A stretch of DNA of 64,000 nucleotides from Strongylocentrotus purpuratus. Lineage: Eukaryota; Echinodermata; Echinoidea; Camarodonta; Strongylocentrotidae. The stretch spans positions 18,864,254-18,928,253 of the forward strand of contig NW_022145606.1 in NCBI RefSeq assembly GCF_000002235.5. Direction: 5' to 3'. How positions within the stretch are numbered: the first letter of the stretch is position 1; the number at the start of each line of letters is the position of its first letter. Shown here piece by piece: positions 57,373 to 64,000 of the stretch. The translations under genes were made by a program, and so were the position numbers. The notes under the pieces are model-generated. The model was given only the letters and a program-made list of their open reading frames with translations, was not told where the DNA came from and did no database searches.

Positions 57373-60366
57373 ATGGCTCAGCAGACTGACAAAGAGAAAG
57401 CTCCAAGCTCTTTAGAGAACCTGACGTGTCCATTATGTCTTGATATCTTCGACGAAGCAACGATCCTGACTTCATGTGGACACACCTTCTGTCGGAAATG
57501 TCTTAAGAACTATGACCTTTCCCACCAGGATCTCGATCACATGATCTGTCCTCTCTGCAGGAAGATCACCAAGTTGTCTGCGAACCGTGTCGGTAATCTC
57601 CTCACCAATGTGACTGTCAACGGACTTGTAGATAATTACCACGCCGAGTGTGGAGGGATGAACGTTGTCCTTGAGATGCGTCCAAAATGCACTGCTTCGA
57701 AGTTTCATCAAGAATCAGATGCTGTTTCATTCTGTAGAACGTGTAATAATTACATGTGCACTGATTGCGACTGCAGCCATGCGCTGCTGACATCAGTCTT
57801 TGAAGGTCATGAGATTGTATCCATACAGGATATCATAAACGGGAAGGTCAGTATTGGTCATCTTTCCGAGAAGTGCTGCATCCACAAACAAGAGAACAAA
57901 GATGTGTTTTGTGAGGATTGTAAGGTCCATGTCTGTCTCAAGTGCGTGATCGTCGGTCATCAACATCACAACATCAAGAATCAGGCTGACTTCGAGCAGC
58001 AGTTAAGTCTTAAGGTGAAGTGGGTTCATTCGAAAAAAGATACAGTGTTTATTGTATATTATGTAAAGCTCAGGGTTTTAGGCATTTTATTACGGCCATA
58101 TGAGCATATTTGACACCTTATTTGTAAAACTGACATGTCACCAATCGACATGGGGTACAGGGTGAAGAGCCCCAAAAAGCTCAGGGGTTTTAGGCATTAA
58201 ATAACGGTCAGATGAGAATCCAGGGGCCCGCTTTAAGGCCCCTGGTGGGAGCCAGGGGGCAGAGCCCCCGGAAGCTGGGTTTTTGGGGGCGTTTAATTAA
58301 ATTACTGTTAGACGAGCATTTTTGATACCAGTCACACTGGCAGGTCAATATTCTTTCTTACTTTCCATCTATTTCTCTTTAAGATACTTTGTCATAACAT
58401 CGGGGGGGGGGGGGGGGGGGGGGGGGGGGGATGGGGCTCGAGGGGCTCGAGCCCCATCCCCCCCCCCCCCTCGAGCCGGCTTTTCCGCGGGACCTGGCAT
58501 GTACGCTTCTAAAATAAGCATATGTTTTGCCTGATTGTAAATTTGGCAATATATTTCTAACAAACACCCCCCCCCCCCCAAAAAAAAAAAAAAAGAATCA
58601 CGGAAAATCATATCATTTCAGCAACATTGGAAAATCACTGGTATCGCATGAGAAATAAAACACGTTTTTTTTTTTAATTTGTTATTTGGGGGAGCAACTT
58701 ACACCAAGGACCCCCCCCCCCCCCCCCATCAGTACACAAGTAACGGAATACAGTTTTTGTACAGTCTTTACCTGTAGATTTTGAAGGATATTATGCAAGG
58801 GAGCGTAGGGACCGAGCGAGAAGATTTTTGCATTTTTATTAATCTTAACACTGCTTTCTTGGGCCATCCAGAGTTTTAAAGTGTTTTGCGATCTTTAGAC
58901 AGTGTTTGCTATACATTTTCTTTTTTGCACTTTTTCAAATTTTTCCGAGGGGGGGGGGGGGGGGGGACAATCCACCCCAGACAAATTTGAGGGAGGACGT
59001 GTCCCCCCGCTACCTCCCACCCCAACCCCCCCCCCCGGATCGCTGCCCCTACTAGAAGGTATTCTTTTCACTTCCCTATCATTTGTTTTGTTTAGGTGAA
59101 CAACCTTGTCCAGCGATGTGCCGCTAAAAAGACAGAACTGGAGAAGAACATTCAGAATGTTGAAGTACAACGCCATGAAGTATACACTGCCGTGCAGGAA
59201 ATATTAGACGATGTCAGTCAAGCCTACAGCATCAAGGCCAAAGAGCTTGAAGAAAATCATCGAAATCTCATTGAGCAAATCAATGCAATAAAGCGGAGTT
59301 TCGATGACGACCTCAGCGTCTTGAAATCCAAGGATCGACAGAGGATCAAGACTATTTTTGTAGTTCAATAACACTGGTATCTAATGGCAGACTGGGTCGT
59401 CTTGAGACAGACAGTCTGTCTGCTCATACCTTGCTCTGTGAGAAGCTGGATGCCATGCTGAAGGAGGCTACTGATCACACTTCTGCGGCAGCCATTACGA
59501 AGAAAGCACAGGAGAAGAGGTTTAAGCCTGCAGCTGATACTCGTATTGACCTCGGGAGCATCTCAGAATCAGATCCGAAGGTTCAAGTTATTCAGTGTGT
59601 AGATCTACAGGGAATGATGTCGGGAATGACCCAGTATTCTGATGATAGTGTAGCTATCGGATATAATGGTATATATGGTATAGATATCATTGATTTAACT
59701 GGTAAACATGAACAGTATGCAAAAATACCAAGTAACATGACGTGTTATGATCTTGTGTTTCAACAAGACAGGTCGTTATGCATATCGACGGGTAACCAAA
59801 AAGCACACTTATATTCTCACAATGGATCCCGGAAATCAACCATCCACGTAAATAGCACTTGCCATTATTATCTGAGACTAAACAGAAGTCCATCAAATGA
59901 AATGCTCATCTCTAACTTTGGGAAGCAAATCTCTGTCTATGACCCGACTGGATCCACTCTCAAACACACTGTTCCAACACAAAACAACATTACGAGGCAG
60001 GTATCTGCCACCAGGTCTGGTTTGATCATCACGAGTTCATGTAATTACTCCATTAACCCGAGTGTGGTGACGGTCTATGACAGGGATGGGAATGCTGGTA
60101 AGTCTCTCCAAGCGCCAAGCGGTGTCTACATGTATGCTGCCGTGAATGAGCAGGACAGGGTGTATGTAGCGAGTGTTGATTATCATAATGGTAACGTGTT
60201 GATCAGGCTCTATGACCTTGATGGTCTGAACCTGAAGGAGAGAGTTGAGTTCAATGCACTTAATATGACGCTTGAAACTGATTGGTGTTACTTGGTTTCC
60301 CTCTTTCCAGACATGCTCGCGTTTGCTTGTTACAAGAAGTTGTATTTTATCAAAGTAACACTGTAA
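57373..60366 (+). pseudogene. TRIM-5: TRIM-like gene with a frameshift in exon 2
   Basis: Exon 1 (57373-58014) encodes an intact RING and both B-boxes in 214 codons. The donor is GTGAAG instead of the GTAAGT of the other copies, so splicing may be weaker. Unspliced, the frame reads on to 58113. Exon 2 (59096-60366) keeps the coiled coil and the six propeller-like repeats. Near 59352-59358 it has two extra T residues compared with the other copies, shifting the frame inside the coiled coil; the frame then stops at 59371. The propeller frame itself is open from about 59372 to 60366. A product with RING, B-boxes and a short coiled coil remains possible. Its exon 1 is a mosaic of TRIM-4-like and TRIM-3-like parts. 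Confidence 0.8.
58015..59095 (+). other. Intron of TRIM-5
   Basis: This 1081-base intron is quite different from the others. It contains two copies of an AAAGCTCAGGG-TTTTAGGCATT motif (58065-58087, 58177-58198), and a GC-rich GGCCCCTGGTGGGAGCCAGGGGGC stretch that folds back on itself (about 58236-58260). It also has long G and C runs, near 58402-58430, 58459-58470, 58566-58579, 58712-58728, 58951-58966 and 59025-59036. The acceptor (TTTGTTTAG) is conserved. G-rich frames here are not genes. Confidence 0.7.
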
Positions 60367-61708
60367 TCCATCTCACTCTCTTTATTATCATTATTGGTGT
60401 TGTGTATACCTCTCTGCTCCAGCTCTACTCTAATATGGGCCTATAATTAACGTGTCATATCATATTGTTTAATTATCTTTTATAGTGCCTGAATACCGTT
60501 GTCATTATCCAAGTAATTCCCTCTTTTAAAATAGTATGTAAATACTTTACGTTAAATATGCATCTACTTCTTCCATTGTGTAATCGCATATCCTAGAGAT
60601 TTACTGAAAGCCAGTGATATGATATTACATGTATAATGTACAACTTGGAAATTGGTAAGATATTGATTGACTTATTATTAGTTTTATTTCTTATGTTGTT
60701 ATTCCCAAAGTATTTCGTTTAAAGAGAAGGTTGAGTTCCGGGAAGAGGTGAAAAATAGTTTGTCAGCGTTATCATTGTTATTATGCAAGTGTGGAAGAAC
60801 ATCAGATAAAACATGTTCCCTGAAAAGCATGGCTCTTAAAATGTCCATATATTCGAAATATGGCATGTAACATCATAAAAATCGGGACGAATTTTTATGC
60901 CACGTGTTCGTATATATAGTCCCATATACATATTTCTGTGTACAGTGCTTGTAACTTTACCGAGACTAGGCTAAATTTGTTATCTTTTTGATGATTCCAG
61001 AACCTTGCACTACACACCAATACTTATATACTAGATGACCATCTTTTTTGTATTGATTCCACAATGTTTCTTTCACAATGCAATCGCATGACCAGAACTC
61101 AACTTTATCTTTAATGTTTGTGCTTATGTTTCTTGACTTATATTTGTGATTATTTTATATCTTTTGGCTTTCACGGGTTATCCTGTAAAGGTTTTGGTAC
61201 TATTATTTTGTTTTAATTTTACAATATCATTTTACTCTTCATATGGATGTTTCATTGAACTTGCCTAATACATCAAATTAAATTAAAAAAAATCATGGGA
61301 GGACCCTGGTGCGATATTCCATTAAAAGTTCCTTCGTATTCACGTTGCACCCTGTTTGAAAAGCCATTAAATCGAAAGCTCTTGGAACTGATAATGTGAC
61401 AGATTTGTTTGCTATGATATAGAGATGTATGATATTTTTAATCCATCCCCTGACACACGTCGACATTTCATATTCTTAGCCTGTTACAGATTCGAGCATG
61501 TTTTAATAAAGCGTTATAACAATGGTGGTTAAACTTAGGCCTATACATGTAATATTCACGTAGCATTGCTTCTAATATCGAAAGTATAAAAGGGTTGTTT
61601 ACATATTGACCATACACTTCGGAAATATATCATAAAATAATGTAAAGTTATCACTATACATGCAAACATGGGGTCTGACCTTGATTATAATGTATGGAGT
61701 ATTTACTA
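60367..61708 (+). repeat. Downstream region of TRIM-5
   Basis: The first 930 bases are nearly identical to the regions after TRIM-2 and TRIM-3, including the MITE half at about 60920-61110. From about 61430 the sequence no longer follows those copies. No gene is seen. Confidence 0.65.
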
Positions 61709-61917
61709 CACTCTAAAAACTGAGATGTTAAATGTCAATTTAAAAGGGCCGAGGAGTGACCACTCTTTCAAAATGTCAGATTGTTTCTTTTAACCTGCTA
61801 CATTCAACCTCTATAGTGTTGGATCCAGCACGTTCAAAGTGTTAATCTACCATTTTGAAAGAGTGGTCACTCCTCGGCCCTTTTAAATGGTGATTTAACA
61901 TTTCAGTTTTTAGAGTG
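61709..61917. mobile_element. 209-bp Tc1/mariner-type MITE
   Basis: Inverted ends CACTCTAAAAACTGA continue for about 65 bases on each side, including GGGCCGAGGAGTGACCACTC. TA lies on both sides (61707-61708 and 61918-61919). It has no coding capacity. TA duplication fits the Tc1/mariner group. Confidence 0.75.
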
Positions 61918-62059
61918 TACTAAATTCATTTTTAATCAACTGTTGATATAAACATGAGTAGGATTTAGCTCAAGCTATAGACGCCTTGTTGAAATTCTAA
62001 ATAATATCAGATATCATATGTACATTTCGCAATACAATTACGCAATACTATACATGTAT

Positions 62060-62303
62060 ATTTTAAACGTACATTCACCAATAGATGCTGTATTTGGGGG
62101 GGGGGGGGGAAATATACTACAAAGAAATATTGACTGGTCTTCCGTGTCCAAAGGGAATTTAACGTATAGCAGACGACAGATAATGCCTCCAATGCCACGT
62201 CATAGAGGACAAAGAGCATGTTTTTATTGAATATGAACAGAACAAAAATGTCTTTGATTATATGAAACTTGTTGTGAAATATACTTTTATTATTGATTAA
62301 TGT
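62060..62303 (+). mobile_element. 3' remnant of a LINE, second copy
   Basis: This is the sister of 52110-52372, with NILQRNIDWSSVSKGNL and CHVIEDKEHVFIEYEQNK, ending at a TAA near 62300. A G run at 62096-62109 interrupts it. The two copies arose by segmental duplication. Confidence 0.45.
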
Positions 62304-63218
62304 TGAATGTTGCATGGATATCTATTGTTTACTTAAGATTAGCATTGGCAGAGAGATAGACGGTGTAACAACTATCTCATTCTGGTGTACATGTATACAA
62401 AATATTAGTCTTCCCGAATAAGTATGGTTTTAACGAAAACCGTTTCAAATTAAAATACGTATATATTTGAAAGAGAAATTATAAAAAAAAACTTGTTGTG
62501 TTGGAAAATCGAGAGCTAAAAAAGCCAGACCAAAAGTTTCCAGGGAAACTGTACAAGCACTTTAAATGAAAAGAGGCAAAACATTGTACAGTTGAGAAAA
62601 TATGTGATTTCTATTGATAACATTGCACGTCATATTTGTTCTCACAACTTTATTTTGATTCTTGAATGTATACACCTCATTTGATGCACACACACACAAA
62701 CAAAATTACGCATATAATTATTTAGAGTAAGTGTTCTTACTTAAATGTTGTAATAATTATGGTCATTTGTTTAGTTGTCCTGTAATAATATAAAAATAAA
62801 GCAGAAGTCAAATGAAACACTTTGGGTTTCATGGACGTAGTGATAGATTATAGTAGTTTGGGGTAGTTGAAGTATTACTTTAGTGCTCTCTGTAATATGT
62901 TATAATTGTGATCAGATTTGTTCTGGGGCTAAAACTGTTTACCGTTATTTGACAATATTATATCAGCTATAAACGTTTACTATGAATTGAATATATAGAT
63001 TGCTTATAAAAATCAAAGAGAACACAAAAATCACGAAAAAGTTGTTTAATTTCATCAAATGTTTTTTTAATTGTGGCTATGTTAAATATGTGATATGAAT
63101 TAATAACAGGTCGAGTAATTGGAGTAGAAAAGGGGTGAGATGGAAAGAAAAGGAGGAGGGGAGGGGGTTTAGAAGATGATACAAGTGATACAGAGAGAGA
63201 GAGAGGGGAAATAGAGAT

Positions 63219-63260
<42 letters not shown>

Positions 63261-63410
63261 AATTACGACGTTTTAAAGGACCGTTTATGGTAATATATGA
63301 TACACATACTTTTAAAATTGCTTAATGAGTCTATAATTACTCATAATTTAAATCAGTCATGCAGACACACTTACATGTCAATTCGTGGTCCAGATATGTT
63401 TACCAGTTAA
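62304..63410. repeat. Block E, second copy
   Basis: This matches 52373-53499 at lower identity than the copy at 46385-47099 does. A longer GA microsatellite lies at 63218-63254. No gene is seen. Confidence 0.65.
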
Positions 63411-63777
63411 AGGTAAAGACCAGTATTGGAAACGCCCTAATTTCAAAAAATGAAATGGAAGCTCTCATTACCAATCATGTGAAAAAATATGTTTTGACTA
63501 ATACATGATGATAAAAAATTTGCAGGGAAACCGCCTACTAATTCATATATTTGGTAACTTTGTTTCTCTCATGGTCTGGTGAGAGATATAGGGCAGTCCC
63601 ATATACATCTTTCTGTGTATAGTGCTTGTAACTTTACGAAGAATGGGCCAAATTTCTTATCATTTTGATGATTCCAGAACCTTGCAGATGCTAGATGCTA
63701 GATGATCAACCTTTTCTGATCGATTCCACAACGTTTCTTTCACAATGCAATCGCATGACCATTACTGGTCTTTACCT
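63411..63777. mobile_element. 367-bp MITE of the AGGTAAAGACC family, TTAA target
   Basis: The ends are AGGTAAAGACCAGTA at left and TACTGGTCTTTACCT at right, flanked by TTAA (63407-63410 and 63778-63781). The sister site at about 53494-53500 reads CCAGTTAAGC with a single TTAA, so the insertion is defined to the base. Related partial copies lie downstream of TRIM-2, TRIM-3 and TRIM-5 and, inverted, at 54360-54500. Confidence 0.8.
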
Positions 63778-63781
63778 TTAA

Positions 63782-64000
63782 GCAAAAAACACGTTTTCTA
63801 ACAAATTTTAGCAAATTGTACTGCTTTGCATGTGGAATATTTGGTAATTCATCCAATAAATCTCTTAAAGTATTCCAATGCTTAAAATCTACACTGCGTC
63901 CAATAAAACAGCAAAACCCAGAATAAAACGGTAATTGTGGACGATCCATAAGCCGTTTAAGTAAAATGCATTGCTTTTCATAACGTAGAAGTTATATGCT
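63782..64000 (-). pseudogene. Decayed protein-coding remnant, sister of 53500-54110
   Basis: The minus strand reads MDRPQLPFYSGFCCF and DFKHWNTLRDLLDELPNI, corresponding to the remnant at about 53510-53690. It is cut by the window edge. The family is not recognised. Confidence 0.45.

Noticed and set aside
58369-58611. Proline/glycine-rich frames in the TRIM-5 intron
   Set aside because: They arise from long G and C runs inside an intron.
1-64000. Broken toxin genes, Polintons or other capsid- or envelope-bearing elements
   Set aside because: No such domain was recognised anywhere; the only virus-like element seen is the Gmr1-like LTR retrotransposon.

Overview
The window looks like nuclear DNA of a marine invertebrate deuterostome, most likely a sea urchin. 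This is inferred from AT-rich intergenic DNA, spliced genes with GT-AG introns, an expanded family of TRIM-like genes, and an LTR element of the Gmr1 type (integrase ahead of reverse transcriptase), a group described from deuterostomes. No rRNA, tRNA, CRISPR or prokaryotic feature is supported.

The core of the window is a head-to-tail array of TRIM-like genes, all on the + strand. Here they are called TRIM-1 (14564-18531), a truncated first exon (23685-23802), TRIM-2 (24784-27672), TRIM-3 (35411-39082), TRIM-4 (47388-51300) and TRIM-5 (57373-60366, frameshifted). Each has two coding exons. Exon 1 encodes a C3HC4 RING and two B-boxes. A phase-0 intron of 1.0-2.1 kb follows. Exon 2 encodes a coiled coil and a C-terminal region with about six propeller-like blades. 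The predicted proteins are 630-634 residues long and resemble TRIM E3 ubiquitin ligases. Nothing shows directly what they bind.

The array sits in nested segmental duplications. Block D (upstream) occurs before TRIM-1, TRIM-4 and TRIM-5. A common downstream block, a 90-bp minisatellite and block C follow TRIM-1, TRIM-2 and TRIM-3. Block E (a LINE remnant, a GA microsatellite and an antisense protein remnant) follows TRIM-4 and TRIM-5. Because the blocks are paralogous, several insertions can be placed against an empty sister site: a CACTA-like MITE, a Helitron, two kinds of TTAA-target MITE, a hairpin-rich TA-target element and a 0.7-kb copied segment. The exons and flanks are mosaics of one another, which suggests gene conversion or unequal crossing-over.

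The left 13.8 kb is one compound insertion in block D. A young Gmr1-like LTR retrotransposon (121-13817) carries in its right LTR a 7.46-kb transposon with terminal inverted repeats (5927-13388). The two ends of that transposon are different tandem arrays, about 55-bp units on the left and about 80-bp units on the right, both rich in CCAACGT-type motifs. Its interior has three coding-like stretches on the minus strand that may be exons of an unrecognised protein. With the TRIM array, this is the part of the window most likely to hold something not yet described.
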